From: Amphibacillus xylanus NBRC 15112
GTDB taxonomy: Bacteria > Bacillota > Bacilli > Bacillales > Amphibacillaceae
DNA: 64,000 nucleotides
Direction: 5' to 3'
NCBI RefSeq assembly: GCF_000307165.1
Contig: NC_018704.1
Span: 558,001 to 622,000 of the forward strand
Translations under genes and position numbers: made by a program
In this document: positions 1 through 10,422 of the stretch, piece after piece
How positions within the stretch are numbered: the first letter of the stretch is position 1
Layout of the letters: each line of letters begins with the position of its first letter
The notes under the pieces: generated by a model
Database searches by the model: none
What the model saw: the letters and a program-made list of their open reading frames with translations, nothing else
Told to the model about the DNA's origin: nothing

Positions 1-1797
1 GGTGGCTTTAAAGCATTGTTTAGAGGTCATCCAAATATGGATTCTCTCATCGCCTTAGGAACGAGTGCAGCATTTATTTATAGTTTATCTGCAACCATTT
101 TAATATGGAACGGTGATACAACTTACGCGCATGAGCTATATTATGAATCAGCAGCAGTCATTTTAACCTTAATTACTTTGGGTAAATATTTGGAATCCCG
201 TTCTAAAGGGAAAACATCAGAGGCGATTGAAAAATTAATGGATTTAGCACCTAAAACAGCAACAGTCATTCGTGATGGTGATGAAGTAGAAATTGGCATC
301 GATCAAGTTGTTGTCGGTGATTTAATAATTGTTAAACCAGGTGAAAAAATTCCAGTCGATGGTACGATTGTAGAAGGCCGAACATCAGTCGATGAGTCCA
401 TGCTTACAGGTGAAAGTATTCCTGTTGAAAAGAATATTGGCGATTCATTGGTTGGGGGAAGCTTTAACAATAATGGAACGGTTAAATATAAGGCTGATAA
501 GGTAGGTAATGATACTGCCTTAGCACAAATTATTCAATTGGTTGAAGACGCACAAGGATCAAAAGCACCGATTGCTAAAATGGCAGATATTATTTCTGGT
601 TACTTTGTTCCGATCGTGATTGGCCTTGCCATTATTTCTGGCTTAGGTTGGTATATATCTGGAGAGTCAGGCATTTTTGCTTTAACGATAGCAATATCTG
701 TTTTAGTCATTGCTTGTCCGTGTGCCCTTGGCTTAGCAACACCTACTGCGATTATGGTCGGTACTGGAAAAGGTGCAGAACATGGTGTGTTAATCAAAGG
801 TGGCGCTGCACTTGAAACAACACATAAAATTGATATGGTAGTTTTTGATAAAACAGGTACGATTACAGAAGGTAAACCAGTTGTAACTGATATTATCACA
901 GCAGAAGGCATCAATGAAGAGGAATTATTAATGTTAACAGCCTCAGCTGAAAAAGGTTCTGAACACCCATTAGGTGAAGCGATTGTTGAAGAAGCGGAGA
1001 AAAGAGCCTTAACATTTATGAATGTCGAAGATTTCTCGGCTATTCCTGGACACGGCATCGAAGTAACGATCGATGGTAAGCAACTGTTAGCTGGTAATAA
1101 AAAGTTAATGGTTGATCGAGGTATTACGTTAGACAATCTTAATGTGCAATCAGATCGCTTAGCAGATGATGGGAAGACACCGATGTATATCGCGATCGAT
1201 CGAAAAATTGCAGGGATTATCGCAGTAGCGGATACAGTTAAAGAAAACAGTGCTAAAGCAATTGAAAAACTTCATGAAATGGGTATAGAGGTAGGCATGA
1301 TTACGGGCGATAACGCACGAACAGCAGATGCAATAGCCAAACAAGTTGGGATTGATCGTGTTTTAAGTGAAGTTTTACCTGAAGACAAAACAAATGAAGT
1401 TAAGAAGCTTCAAGCTGAAGGAAAGAAAGTAGCGATGGTAGGTGATGGAATTAATGATGCACCAGCACTTGCCCAAGCAGATATTGGAATTGCGATTGGA
1501 ACGGGTACAGATGTCGCGATTGAATCAGCAGATATTGTCTTAATGAGAAGTGACTTATTAGATGTCCCAAGCTCGATTGAATTAAGTAAAGCAACAATTC
1601 GTAATATTAAAGAAAACCTATTTTGGGCATTTGCTTATAACGTATTGGGTATTCCATTTGCGATGGGAATCTTTTATATCTTTGATGGACCATTACTAAG
1701 CCCAATGATTGCTGGAGCAGCGATGAGCCTTAGTTCTGTTTCAGTACTTGCAAACGCATTGAGACTTAAGCGATTCAAACCATCACGCACTAAATAA
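1..1797 (+). CDS. copA: Copper-exporting P1B-type ATPase, 3' part
   Basis: This is the C-terminal ~598 residues of a heavy-metal P-type ATPase; the frame is open from base 1, so the N-terminal metal-binding domains and first membrane helices lie outside the window. Visible motifs in order are the actuator TGES, the metal-channel CPC in the sixth helix (about 713-724), the phosphorylation site DKTGT (about 847-861), the SEHPLG nucleotide-binding motif typical of P1B pumps, the hinge GDGIND, then the YN and MSLSS motifs of the last two helices. CPC with YN and MxxSS is the Cu(I) signature. It should export cytoplasmic Cu(I) using ATP. The TTG at 16 is an internal leucine codon, not a start. A strong hairpin terminator follows. 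Confidence 0.93.
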   Translation, partial: GGFKALFRGHPNMDSLIALGTSAAFIYSLSATILIWNGDTTYAHELYYESAAVILTLITLGKYLESRSKGKTSEAIEKLMDLAPKTATVIRDGDEVEIGIDQVVVGDLIIVKPGEKIPVDGTIVEGRTSVDESMLTGESIPVEKNIGDSLVGGSFNNNGTVKYKADKVGNDTALAQIIQLVEDAQGSKAPIAKMADIISGYFVPIVIGLAIISGLGWYISGESGIFALTIAISVLVIACPCALGLATPTAIMVGTGKGAEHGVLIKGGAALETTHKIDMVVFDKTGTITEGKPVVTDIITAEGINEEELLMLTASAEKGSEHPLGEAIVEEAEKRALTFMNVEDFSAIPGHGIEVTIDGKQLLAGNKKLMVDRGITLDNLNVQSDRLADDGKTPMYIAIDRKIAGIIAVADTVKENSAKAIEKLHEMGIEVGMITGDNARTADAIAKQVGIDRVLSEVLPEDKTNEVKKLQAEGKKVAMVGDGINDAPALAQADIGIAIGTGTDVAIESADIVLMRSDLLDVPSSIELSKATIRNIKENLFWAFAYNVLGIPFAMGIFYIFDGPLLSPMIAGAAMSLSSVSVLANALRLKRFKPSRTK

Positions 1798-1835
1798 CAA
1801 AAAAGGCAGGGGCAAAACCCGCCGCTGAAATAAAG

Positions 1836-1880
1836 AAGCCGTTGGATTTTTACTCGAAGTAAAATTTCAACGGCTTTAAA
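1836..1880. terminator. Hairpin terminator after copA
   Basis: Arms AGCCGTTG (1837-1844) and CAACGGCT (1868-1875) extend inward through TTTTTACT/AGTAAAA and are followed by a T-rich tract. It ends the copA transcript and lies between copA and the convergent dead gene. Confidence 0.8.
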
Positions 1881-1906
1881 TATTTTTTCAATAAAAATAA
1901 GAACCT

Positions 1907-2575
1907 TTAAATTTTCATAATATCGGAAACAAGTTTGTCATCAAATTCAAATACATTATCAATCATCGTTTGTTCACTTTTATTGATCGTGCCACTTTTT
2001 CCACTAATATCGATCATTAACCGAATATCTTCTTCTGTTGTTAATTCAGATACGTCATTCGGATCGACACGTAGTAGGCGTAAGATAAGATGAATTGAAA
2101 ATGTTAAAAACTTAACAATTGGCGAACAAATTTTAGCTAACAACGAGATCGGCCCAACAGCAAACTTTGCAATAGTCTCTGCTTTCTTAAGTGCTAACTG
2201 TTTTGGCACAAGCTCACCAAAAACTAACGTAAAATAAGACAACACAATCGTAATCACAACAACTGAAATTGTGTTCAATGTTCCCAACGGAATCGGAACA
2301 CCCAGATCAAACAACATCTCTGACAATGGTGTGGCAAAGAAATCGGCTGCAAATGCACTTGATAAAAAGCCAGCTAATGTAATACCGATTTGAATCGTAC
2401 TTAGAAAGTGACTAGAGTTTGAAATCAGCTGATCGATTTTCAAAGCATTTTTATCCCCTAATTCTGCCTTCCGTTTAATTTAGTTTTCGTTCAAGTTAAC
2501 AAAAGCAAGCTCTGATGCTGCAAAAAAAGCATTAATTATGATTAATACAATAAGTGTAATAATCGCAATCGACAA
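1907..2575 (-). pseudogene. CNNM/hemolysin-C family (DUF21) membrane protein, dead
   Basis: The reading frame encodes the DUF21 membrane region of CNNM/HlyC-type proteins (helices, then GELVPKQLALKKAE, then the linker TEEDIRLMI before the CBS pair). Two lesions are visible. An in-frame TAA at 2480-2482 interrupts an otherwise good N-terminus that begins at a TTG (2573-2575) behind an AGGGGGA ribosome site. The protein also stops right after FDDKLVSDIMKI, so the CBS domains and the C-terminal CorC domain of the ~430-residue family are absent. The intact family is linked to Mg2+/cation transport. A 178-residue frame starting at 2443 remains open but would lack the first helix. I read it as a pseudogene. 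Confidence 0.8.
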
Positions 2576-2750
2576 AAGTGAATCCCCCTAATAAATCTAT
2601 AATGTTTATCATCAATAACAGAAATGACAATCTAATTATACCGTTTTCAATCCTTAGTCATCAAGGAATATACTATACATTGAAATGAAAGATATTCATA
2701 TCGCCCTTACGAGTCGATTGAAGTAGGAGTCTTCTGTCGGAAATCAGATA

Positions 2751-2786
2751 AAAAAGGGACAGCATCCAATCGGAGCCATCCCTTAA
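2751..2786 (-). terminator. Terminator of alpha-galactosidase gene
   Basis: On the minus strand AAGGGATGGC pairs with GCTGTCCCTT (two mismatches) and is followed by a run of six T, 29 bases past the alpha-galactosidase stop codon. Confidence 0.7.
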
Positions 2787-2814
2787 TTATATTACAGTTA
2801 CTCTTATAAAAAAA

Positions 2815-5004
2815 TTACTCTTTAATAAAGTGAATTAACTTTCCTTTGAAATCTCCATACATATCTTCAATTAAAATTCCACCATTCATCAATGCTGCAC
2901 CAGAATGAACTGCATTTGTTTCTTGATTACGATAATAGCTATCTTTGTCAAGTCCTTTAAGGCGAATTCTTCTGCTACGATGATTTGGTCTTGAAAGCAC
3001 TTGTACATAAGTGACTAAAACTTCACTTTTATCTTTAGCAACATATTCGACACAATTATATTCAGGATTTTCAAACACATTACCAATTCGATATAAGTCT
3101 CCTTCACGAATCAGATCATTGTATTTATGATACATTTCCACCTGCTTTGGAATCATATCACGATCTTCTTGTGGGATTTTCGTTACATCTAATTCATAGC
3201 CAAAGGTTCCTGAAAGAGCAACAAAGCCACGTGTTTCAAAAGGTGTGATTCTTCCAACCGTATGATTTGGCACATCGCTAACATGTGCACCAATTGAAGA
3301 GACTGGATACACCAGTGATGTACCATGCTGAATTTTTAATCTTTCAATTGCGTCGGTATCGTCTGACGTCCAAATTTGTGGACTATAGTAAAGCATACCT
3401 GGATCAAATCTTGCGCCCCCACCAGAGCAATTTTCAAGTAAGATATGTGGGAAATCAGTTGTTAATCGATCCATCATGTCGTAAACGCCAAGTACATATC
3501 GATGCCAAATTTCTCGTTGCTGACTTGCAGGTAGGACACTGTTTGCAACGTCTGTAAGCTGGCGGTTCATATCCCACTTAACATACTCAATATTCGCGCT
3601 AGATAAAATTTCGCTTAAACTTTCATAAATATAATCTCTCACTTCTTGTCTTGAAAAATCTAATACATATTGATTACGACTTAACACGCCTTCTCGACCT
3701 TCAATATGGATACACCAATCCGGGTGTGCACGGTACAAATCTGAATCTGGCGAAATCATTTCCGGTTCAAACCATATCCCGAACTTCATACCAAGCTTGT
3801 TAACTTCATCGACTAAATTCTTTAGGCCACCTTTGATTTTATCTTCATTAACGACCCAGTCTCCTAAAGCCATATTGTCACTACTTCTATTACCAAACCA
3901 ACCATCATCCATTACAAGCATTTCAATCCCTAGATGCGATGCCTCTTTTGCGATATCTAAAAGCTTTTCTGTATCAAAATCAAAATAAGTCGCTTCCCAG
4001 TTGTTAATTAAAATTGGGCGTTTCTTATTTTTATACTTGCCACGGATTAGATGTGTTCGATATAAATCATGGAACGTTCGAGACATTTTACCGATTCCCT
4101 CATTGGAATAAACCATCACTACCTCAGGTGCGGTAAATGTAGCTTCAGGATCGAGTTCCCAAGAAAAATCTTCTGGGTTAATTCCCATTACTACTCTTGT
4201 CGTATCAAACTGACAGCCTTCCGCTTGAGCAAGGAAGTTTCCTGAGTAGACGAAGTTAAAGCCATACACTTCACCATTATCTTCTGTAGCCGTTTGATCC
4301 ATCACTGCAAGAAACGGATTGACTTGATGACCGGACTGACCTCTGAGAGAGGAAATACCTTGCTTGCCTAATTCTACTTTTCTTCTTGAGACGTGGCGTT
4401 CTCTTGCCCATGAACCATGAAGCGTAATCATATCTAAATCATTTCGATCAAAGTCTACACAAGCTGATAAAACTTTTCGAAGCTGAATGCTTTCTTTTGC
4501 TCGGTTTGTTACTCTAACACTTCTCGTGATCACATCTAGATTCTCAAAGGCCGTATAAACCAAAACAACTTCCAAATTTAAATGTTGATCAACACAAGTT
4601 ATTTCTAAAGTTGTACAATCCTCTTCATCACCAAATGTTGCTGGCAGTCCTTCTAACTTAGGCTTCCCTGGATAAATCACGTGCGACTGATAATTAACAC
4701 CAACAGTACTCGTACCAGATTGAGTCATCACACTAATTGAGCTTTCTCGATAATCCCCTAAACCATGCGACGAGTATTCATTGGGGAAACTATCCATAAA
4801 AGTACCACGATCCCGATTGTTTTTAGAAGGGACAAATGGATTTTCCTCAAGCCTTAATAAATGATTCATATCCTGATCCGGAATTTTTTCACCGAAATAA
4901 ACATGTCCTAAAAATTGCTCGTCATCGACAATTGAAATAATATAGCTCGTATCTTTCGCATCGATCTTAAAACTTTTCATTGCTTCATTAAATTGAATTC
5001 CCAT
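2815..5004 (-). CDS. Alpha-galactosidase, glycoside hydrolase family 36
   Basis: A 729-residue GH36 enzyme that removes terminal alpha-1,6-galactose from melibiose, raffinose or stachyose. The length equals that of the classic Geobacillus GH36 enzymes. The (beta/alpha)8 core shows DDGWFG, the nucleophile aspartate in KWDMNRQ (about residue 478), the ENCSGGGARFDPG substrate loop and the acid/base aspartate in TSDDTDA (about 548). There is no signal peptide, so it is cytoplasmic and must work on imported sugar. The ATG has a good AGGAG site 10 bases upstream. It is monocistronic as seen here; an IS3 element sits about 140 bp upstream, so any neighbouring transporter genes may have been lost or moved. 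Confidence 0.95.
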   Translation of the reverse strand: MGIQFNEAMKSFKIDAKDTSYIISIVDDEQFLGHVYFGEKIPDQDMNHLLRLEENPFVPSKNNRDRGTFMDSFPNEYSSHGLGDYRESSISVMTQSGTSTVGVNYQSHVIYPGKPKLEGLPATFGDEEDCTTLEITCVDQHLNLEVVLVYTAFENLDVITRSVRVTNRAKESIQLRKVLSACVDFDRNDLDMITLHGSWARERHVSRRKVELGKQGISSLRGQSGHQVNPFLAVMDQTATEDNGEVYGFNFVYSGNFLAQAEGCQFDTTRVVMGINPEDFSWELDPEATFTAPEVVMVYSNEGIGKMSRTFHDLYRTHLIRGKYKNKKRPILINNWEATYFDFDTEKLLDIAKEASHLGIEMLVMDDGWFGNRSSDNMALGDWVVNEDKIKGGLKNLVDEVNKLGMKFGIWFEPEMISPDSDLYRAHPDWCIHIEGREGVLSRNQYVLDFSRQEVRDYIYESLSEILSSANIEYVKWDMNRQLTDVANSVLPASQQREIWHRYVLGVYDMMDRLTTDFPHILLENCSGGGARFDPGMLYYSPQIWTSDDTDAIERLKIQHGTSLVYPVSSIGAHVSDVPNHTVGRITPFETRGFVALSGTFGYELDVTKIPQEDRDMIPKQVEMYHKYNDLIREGDLYRIGNVFENPEYNCVEYVAKDKSEVLVTYVQVLSRPNHRSRRIRLKGLDKDSYYRNQETNAVHSGAALMNGGILIEDMYGDFKGKLIHFIKE

Positions 5005-5032
5005 TTTCTACGCTCCTATCTATAGATTTATT

Positions 5033-5049
5033 ATTGTTATGACAACAAT
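5033..5049. promoter_or_regulatory. Possible operator upstream of alpha-galactosidase
   Basis: ATTGTT and AACAAT form a 6-bp inverted repeat with a 5-bp centre, about 30 bases upstream of the start codon. Such a site suits a sugar-responsive repressor, but no regulator gene is nearby and the promoter itself is not clear. Confidence 0.3.
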
Positions 5050-5337
5050 TAAAAACATACTCACAATTGGCATAATTAACTTTATCGACTAGTTTACTTT
5101 CATCATAATTATTACCTAAATCATGGATCTAAGTCAATATCTTGGACACAAATAAGTTAATTTTTATTGTGCATCGAAATATATTACAATTTACTCATGA
5201 AGGCTTGACATGGAGCCTCTACGGGCATGGATTTTAAGCCAGGGAGCCAGCTCAATTAAAATATCGTTGGCTTGCCATAAGAGGCTATCATGCCCGCCTC
5301 TCCACGTAAAGCCATGTTCCTATTCTAGCTTGTGCGG

Positions 5338-6249
5338 TTAGACTGCCTGATTAAGTGTTAAATCTTCCAGCTCTTGTGGGGTAAGATAGCCAATACTGCC
5401 ATGTATTCTTTTGCGATTGTACCAGCCTTCAATATATTTAAATAACTCTACTTTTGCAGCGTTAAAGTCTAAGTATTGGACGTGATTGACTTCTTCTTTC
5501 TTTAAAATGGCGTGAAAGGATTCAATACAAGCGTTGTCATAAGGACTGCCCTTGCGACTAAAGGAATGTGTCATTTTGTAGTCTTGTATCATTTCTGCAA
5601 AGTCATCACTCGTGTACTGCGAGCCCAAATCTGAATGAAAGATGACACCATCATCGGGTTTCTGTGTAACATAAGCATTCTCTAAAGCTTTTTTTACCAT
5701 CTCTGTTGTCATTGATCGCGAAAAAGAGTAACTAATCACTTTCTTAGTGTGCAAATCTAATACAGATGCAAGATAGCACCAGCCATGACGAAGCGTATGA
5801 ATATAGGTGATATCGCCAACCCATTTCTCGTTAACCGTTGTCGTGGAAAAATCCCTGTTGATGATATTTTCTCTTTCTGCAACTTCTTACTTACTAGCGG
5901 TTGGTCGAAATTTCTTTACAGTGATGGACTTAATCCCAGCCTTTCTCATCAGGCGTTGAACGCGTTTTAAACTAATTGAATAGCCTTGTTTTTCTAACGC
6001 CTTGTGAATCTTAGGTGCACCGTAGCGTTTTTTACTCTCTTCATGAATGTGTCTAATTTTATCAGTATATTCACGGTTTTCACGATCACGATTTGATTCT
6101 GTTTTAGTTAGTGATTCATAATAGGTAGACCTTGGTATATCAAGCGCTTGACACATTGTAGCGATAGGATAGTCATCTTTATGTTCTGAAATAAACTCTG
6201 TCAGTTCACTGTTGTTTACTTTCTTGCGAATATGGCCATAGCCTTTTTT
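5338..6249 (-). pseudogene. IS3 transposase OrfB, interrupted by a nonsense codon
   Basis: Read after the -1 shift from orfA, the frame runs through the HTH_21-type region (DIPRSTYYESL) and the rve integrase core with GDITYIHT, FHSDLGSQYTSDDF and the final DDE glutamate region (ACIESFHAILKKE), ending in SIGYLTPQELEDL. A single TAA at 5887-5889 splits it after FRPTASK; the frame continues unchanged on both sides, so this is one nonsense mutation and not a frameshift. Without readthrough the element should not move on its own. Confidence 0.85.
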
Positions 6250-6494
6250 AAGATTTCAAGCTCCTGTTTTAAGCGAAGGTTTTCTTTTTGAATGGCATCG
6301 ACTTCTTTAGGTGTCACTTCTTTGCCATCAACACCTTCAACTGGAGTAAAGTCCTTGATCCATTTATAAATAGTGACTTCAGAAACGCCATACTCGCTGC
6401 TTAAATCCTTTACAGAACTTCCAGAATGATAAAGATCAACCAACATTTTTTTGAAGTCATCGTTATACCGATGACCATGTTTTCTTTGATTCAT
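6216..6494 (-). CDS. IS3 transposase OrfA (helix-turn-helix)
   Basis: 92 residues with the IS3/IS150 OrfA helix-turn-helix (LSSEYGVSEVTIYKWIKDF) followed by a leucine-zipper-like coiled coil (ENLRLKQELEILKKAMAIF). Normally it binds the terminal repeats and is fused to OrfB by -1 frameshifting at AAAAAAG just before its own stop. A GGAGG ribosome site precedes the ATG. This part looks intact although its OrfB partner is broken. Confidence 0.85.
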   Translation of the reverse strand: MNQRKHGHRYNDDFKKMLVDLYHSGSSVKDLSSEYGVSEVTIYKWIKDFTPVEGVDGKEVTPKEVDAIQKENLRLKQELEILKKAMAIFARK

Positions 6495-6547
6495 TGTGAC
6501 ACATCCTCCTTAAATTCATTGTATATAATTTAACTTAGATGTGTCCA

Positions 6548-6911
6548 TGAAACTATACTAGCATCAGAATGGCAATGGTACTATCATCAAGGCGTAGAAA
6601 GTGAAAATACTTATTTGATTAATATGGCTGTATCCAACATTGTTCTTTATGGAGGACGAGCCTTATTAGCATATAACGAAATGCTTTTGCCGTTTCATAA
6701 GTGGTTCCTGAGAGTGTTAGCTGAAGCTGAACATAAGCCTGAGGGAATACTAGACTTAATTGATAAGGTCTTAAATACACGATCACCCGAGGCAGTTAAG
6801 CAATTTGTCACTGCTATCGATAATTTTACAAATTCGGGCATTGAAGCTTCAGAATGGGCTAGTTGCGTAGTAACAGAAGAAGAACTGGGCTGCTCAGAAG
6901 CGTATATTTAA
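6548..6911 (+). pseudogene. 3' fragment of an IS-truncated gene (nucleotidyltransferase-like)
   Basis: The frame is open from the IS3 right end (ETILASEWQWYYHQG...) to the stop at 6911, giving about 120 C-terminal residues with no start of their own. Its 5' part was removed by the IS3 element. The block LLPFHKWFLRVLAEAEHKPEG resembles the C-terminal part of some Bacillus nucleotidyltransferase-domain proteins, which is from memory and tentative. The open TTG at 6615 has no ribosome site. Product is probably non-functional. Confidence 0.55.
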
Positions 6912-7065
6912 ATAATCTGACAAGACAACGGATGGATTAATAGTCGTAAAAGTCAGAATATCATTTTTCAGTATCAGATATAAATAGATGAGGTTCAAAT
7001 GCCCACACTTAATTTTTAAAGGTTGAGATTGATTTGATAATAGGAAGAGATGGGAGGTGAAAGAT

Positions 7066-7608
7066 TTGATTGGTCATTCAGCAGTACTTTTTAGAATAGT
7101 TGAATCTTTGATTAATATAGGTGAAGGTGTGTTTATAGCGCTTCTTGTGGCTATCATTGTTTTTTTATTTACTAATTCCGGATGGGGAACCGAGCTCATA
7201 TCTAGAATAAAACGAAAGATAAACAAAAAAGAAGAAGATCACGAGAAAGAAGAACAATATAAGATTGCACATGAAGGATTAAAAACGGTATCAAGTAAAC
7301 TTTATGATGAACCTAAAAAATTCGATGTGAATACATTTTTCACAATAAAATCATCCGATTTAAAGAATCTTGATCTGATTAGATTTTACATCAAAGAAAA
7401 AATTGATGGAGAGTACATATACTTTGATATAAGTACTGAGTTTTTACTAAAATATACACCGCCCGAGTATTTAAAAAAGGATGAAGATGCAAATATTCAG
7501 GTTTATATTCGAAGGTTAAAAAGGAAGAAGGAATTTACCATTGAACGATTAGGAAAAACTGTTGATTCCTTGTCGGTTACAGAATATAAGAAAACTATTA
7601 ATAACTGA
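7066..7608 (+). CDS. Hypothetical single-pass membrane protein
   Basis: About 180 residues, not recognised. One membrane segment lies near residues 15-38 (GEGVFIALLVAIIVFLF), followed by a charged cytoplasmic tail with many Lys/Glu and a basic C-terminal patch. The GTG at 7057 lies inside the GGGAGG ribosome site, so I prefer the TTG at 7066, eight bases downstream of it. A strong terminator follows. It stands alone in the accessory island, and no function can be assigned. Confidence 0.6.
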   Translation: MIGHSAVLFRIVESLINIGEGVFIALLVAIIVFLFTNSGWGTELISRIKRKINKKEEDHEKEEQYKIAHEGLKTVSSKLYDEPKKFDVNTFFTIKSSDLKNLDLIRFYIKEKIDGEYIYFDISTEFLLKYTPPEYLKKDEDANIQVYIRRLKRKKEFTIERLGKTVDSLSVTEYKKTINN

Positions 7609-7632
7609 TTAATGCAGGTTAAAAGCCTAAAC

Positions 7633-7665
7633 AAAAAGACTCGTAAAAACATTCGAGTCTTTTTT
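7633..7665. terminator. Bidirectional terminator
   Basis: AAAAGACTCG (7634-7643) pairs perfectly with CGAGTCTTTT (7654-7663) around a 10-base loop, with T runs on both strands. It serves the two convergent genes on either side. Confidence 0.88.
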
Positions 7666-7674
7666 AAATGATTA

Positions 7675-8388
7675 TTAATTGTTCCATGTACCTTCAACGA
7701 TTTTTTGTAAATCATCTTTTCTCAATATATAATGTGGCGCTTCTTCATTAGAAAGGATAAAAAAGCCTGGATCTTTTTCTTCTAATGTTGTTCGCATATA
7801 TATGTCGTAGAGATTAGTTTTTTCAATTTTATATCCTTGATTGGGTTTTCTGCTTATCAGGTCCTCAGCCCAGTCTAATATTTCCATTGAGAATAGCGGT
7901 GTTGCTATCTCTGGGTAAACAACAAAGTAAGAGTCTTTCTGTAAGACGATTTGATTATCTAATTTTTTTTGTCGATTGATAATATAGATAGGTTCTTTAG
8001 AATATAGCTTTTTATTAGAGATAGGGAATGTATTAAAATCAGGGGCAAGATCATCGCGAAAATATAGTCGACGTACACCATTCTTATCGATGACCGTAAC
8101 GCTATCTATTTCTTCTTTTTCTTTCATTATTGTTGAAAATTCTGTTATGTATATTTTTTTCGGATAAAGTCTGTCATACAGCTTATAGGTACCCCAGCGT
8201 TCATTAAGAGCTTGAATTTCTTGTTCTTGTTTAATCCAGTTTAATAGAGTTTCTTCGCGCTCAAATAAATGTATTTGAGACCGCATAGAATCTGGAGTAA
8301 TGTCCTTTTGTAAATACATTTGTTCTTCACCGTTATTGTTTTTAAAATACAGACAGTAATATGTTTTAGCAAAATCAATTATATTCAT
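7675..8388 (-). CDS. Hypothetical protein, 237 residues
   Basis: A soluble, acidic protein with no signal peptide or membrane helix and not recognised. Similar short strands recur (MYLQKDITPD, LYFRDDLAPD, YILRKDDLQK), suggesting two or three copies of a small beta-rich module. AGAGGTG sits 6 bases before the ATG. Its place among decayed genes and IS elements would suit an immunity or antitoxin-like accessory protein, but that is only a guess from context. Confidence 0.6.
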   Translation of the reverse strand: MNIIDFAKTYYCLYFKNNNGEEQMYLQKDITPDSMRSQIHLFEREETLLNWIKQEQEIQALNERWGTYKLYDRLYPKKIYITEFSTIMKEKEEIDSVTVIDKNGVRRLYFRDDLAPDFNTFPISNKKLYSKEPIYIINRQKKLDNQIVLQKDSYFVVYPEIATPLFSMEILDWAEDLISRKPNQGYKIEKTNLYDIYMRTTLEEKDPGFFILSNEEAPHYILRKDDLQKIVEGTWNN

Positions 8389-9246
8389 TTTTACACCTCT
8401 TTTTTATAATTTATCCTCTGATTCATTCTTTATTACTGACTAAAGTATACCAATATTGTGTGAGCTTTTCATCTAACGCACACACTTTTATGGGTAGTTT
8501 ACAGACCATTGATTATGGTAATAAAGAGCATTAGCTCTTTTAGATAAGCAGGTAGACAAAACAACGATACCTGATGAAATATTTAATTATGCTGTAGCTA
8601 TGATCTGTAAACTTTTCTTGAAAGCTATTCAAAAGAAAGTGTGGGGTCAGAACTAGCTTCTTAATAAGCTAAAATATCCTGTACCAAAATACTATAATTA
8701 GTTGTGGAATGTTTTTAACCGAGTAAATGATAAAAAATTGGTAAATATATTATTTTCTATATTTTTTTGCTATAATAATTATAGCTCTTTTTAACCGCTA
8801 CATAACAACTACTTTAAATGAATGAGTAACCTATTATTTCCGTTTACAAACGAAATTATATTAAAAAAATACATGGAAACATAATTACCCATAGGGATTG
8901 TTATTATAGATGTAAGAAAGAAATAATAAAGATAGCTTCGCAGATGATGAAAGTAAATTGATAGACAAGAATGTCCAAGGCAAAAGGCAGTTTTCTTCAT
9001 CATGTTATTCGAATCTTTAATAAAAAAGTTAAAGTAACCAGTTTATCATTAAACTTACGCAACCTAAGAAATCCGATGAGAACTTTTCGCACAATAGCTT
9101 ATCGTGCAATCAATTTAGATAAAAAATAAAATCAAGAATTAAATTGATGCATGCTAGAGTGGAGCTATACATATATGCTTTAAATAGGATCTGTCAATTT
9201 TTTATTGACGAAAAAAATAAGGACTCAAAAGTAAGGGGGATTGTAA
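8389..9246. other. Gene-poor, decayed interval
   Basis: No intact gene is seen. A small hairpin AAAGAGC-ATTA-GCTCTTT lies at 8523-8540. A short open stretch at about 8544-8660 (ends AMICKLFLKAIQKKVWGQN) and another near 8820-9035 look like fragments of former genes broken by stops. A TATAAT with a TG-type lead lies near 8770. The 64-residue minus-strand frame at 8809-9003 has no ribosome site and is not supported. Confidence 0.4.
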
Positions 9247-9459
9247 ATGGAAAAGAATTTTCTAAAAACACCTGAAGATGTAAAGAAAAGAGTGTTTCTC
9301 TCCATTTGAATTGCGCGACAGGTTTATGGAAAACTTGCAACAAAAGACGAGTTAATAGAGACATTTAATTTATACGATATCGAGTTTAATGATGAACTTA
9401 AACTTGAGCTTATCAGTAGATTTCCTGGGATAGATTTAGACCAGGATCGATTAAACTAA
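9247..9459 (+). pseudogene. Nonsense-mutated paralogue of the 65-residue protein at 10423
   Basis: The frame starts MEKNFLKTPEDVKKRVFLSI and ends EFNDELKLELISRFPGIDLDQDRLN, closely matching the intact gene at 10423-10620 from start to end. A TGA at 9307-9309 replaces the glycine codon of the intact copy. Both copies share the same lead-in GGGGGATTGT(A/G)A before the ATG, so the ribosome site was duplicated too. Confidence 0.85.
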
Positions 9460-9554
9460 GTTGGACAGCTTCCTTTAGGCAACCTAATATTAAGTGATCA
9501 ATTGCTCGTAGCAGAGAAAAACATGCCAAAAAGATAATGTTGAATATTTACTAA

Positions 9555-9660
9555 AACGTTTAAAGAACGAGTGATTAAACTTTATCTATCAGGCAAGCTA
9601 AGAGCTGAAATCATTAAAAGTATCACCTTACAGTCTCCAGATTTAACAAATGAGCCCGCG
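9555..9660 (+). pseudogene. IS3-type OrfA remnant
   Basis: FTKTFKERVIKLYLSGKLRAEI followed, after a one-base frame change, by YHLTVSRFNK and a TGA in place of the expected tryptophan, reads like the N-terminal helix-turn-helix of an IS3 OrfA protein. It is only about 35 codons long and clearly dead. The 86-residue minus-strand frame over this region is its shadow. Confidence 0.5.
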
Positions 9661-10050
9661 AACATAAAAATCATTAATAAAATAACGCCTAAACATAATA
9701 TACGAGGAGGAAAAATATGCTTCAATTGAAAAAAGAAAAGAGAAGACTCATCATACAGTAGACAACTCGCCAGAAAATATAGACATGGCAGAATTGTATG
9801 CAAGGGGAGAATGCTAAGAAGGTGAATTTGTAATTGGACCATTCTATGAATCTAGATCGAACTTCCAATTTAGTTTTGCTGCCGACTCGAACTTAGGTTA
9901 CTAAATTCTCAAGGAAGATTGATGGCAAAAGATGTGTAGCAAAAAAAGAAGAGAATCACAACTCTTTAAGATCTTCTGTGTTAAACACCGTCAAAATAGA
10001 TATGGGAACAATCGAATGAAATTTTATAAAAACCAAAACATGAGTAACTT
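9661..10050. other. Interval with no supported gene
   Basis: Broken reading frames only. A good ribosome site (GAGGAGG at about 9704) is followed by an ATG at 9717, but the frame stops after three codons, which looks like a former gene start. Nothing else is recognisable. Confidence 0.4.
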
Positions 10051-10079
10051 TTGACACATACCCCGTGTTAATGTATATA
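10051..10079 (+). promoter_or_regulatory. Consensus-like sigma-A promoter
   Basis: TTGACA (10051-10056), a 17-base spacer and TATATA (10074-10079). An ACAC...GTGT inverted repeat lies in the spacer and could bind a regulator. It faces a decayed reading frame and, further on, the intact genes from 10423. Confidence 0.6.
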
Positions 10080-10157
10080 TAAGAAGTAAAATACTGAAGA
10101 ATAAGAAATGGGTAATTTTGATCAGGGTGTGAGTTAATCTATAAACAAAGAGGCCCT

Positions 10158-10382
10158 ATGAAAAAGAAACTTCTCTATTTTATATCTTAAGGATAGTAAA
10201 TATGGAAGTTATAGCAACTAGTATATCATTAAGAAGAATGATCCCAATGATGTAATGGTACATTTTTTGTACATGACTTATTATATGATTAACTTACAGA
10301 GATAAATAAAAGTAAGAACCAATTAGGTGAATTATGGAATACCTATACATATAAGAAACGAATAGTAATTGACAAAGAGTAA
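10158..10382 (+). pseudogene. Remnant of an unknown small gene
   Basis: An ATG at 10158 opens MKKKLLYFIS and then meets a stop. Downstream stretches such as YIIKKNDPNDVMVHFLYMTYY and NQLGELWNTYTYKKRIVIDKE, in shifting frames, have coding-like composition. Possibly a decayed exported-protein gene; the identity is unknown. Confidence 0.3.
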
Positions 10383-10422
10383 TTCATCAATAAATAAGTC
10401 TTATAAAAATGGGGGATTGTGA

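Larger units (their letters stand above)
5143..6547 (-). mobile_element. IS3-family insertion sequence (IS150-like), inactive
   Basis: The terminal inverted repeats start TGGACACAAATAAGTTAA at 5143 and, read inward from 6547, TGGACACATCTAAGTTAA. They enclose orfA and orfB in the usual overlapping order with a -1 slippage site A6G at 6243-6249. About 190 bp between the left end and the orfB stop (5150-5337) is non-coding and GC-richer, with short inverted repeats. No target duplication is evident. The right end cuts directly into a neighbouring coding sequence, so the insertion was followed by, or caused, loss of the DNA on one side. Confidence 0.85.

Noticed and set aside
600-1136. 178-residue minus-strand frame inside copA
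   Set aside because: Antisense of a well-conserved ATPase domain; no ribosome site or recognisable product.
9582-9842. 86-residue minus-strand frame
   Set aside because: Lies over an IS3 OrfA remnant on the plus strand and has no ribosome site.
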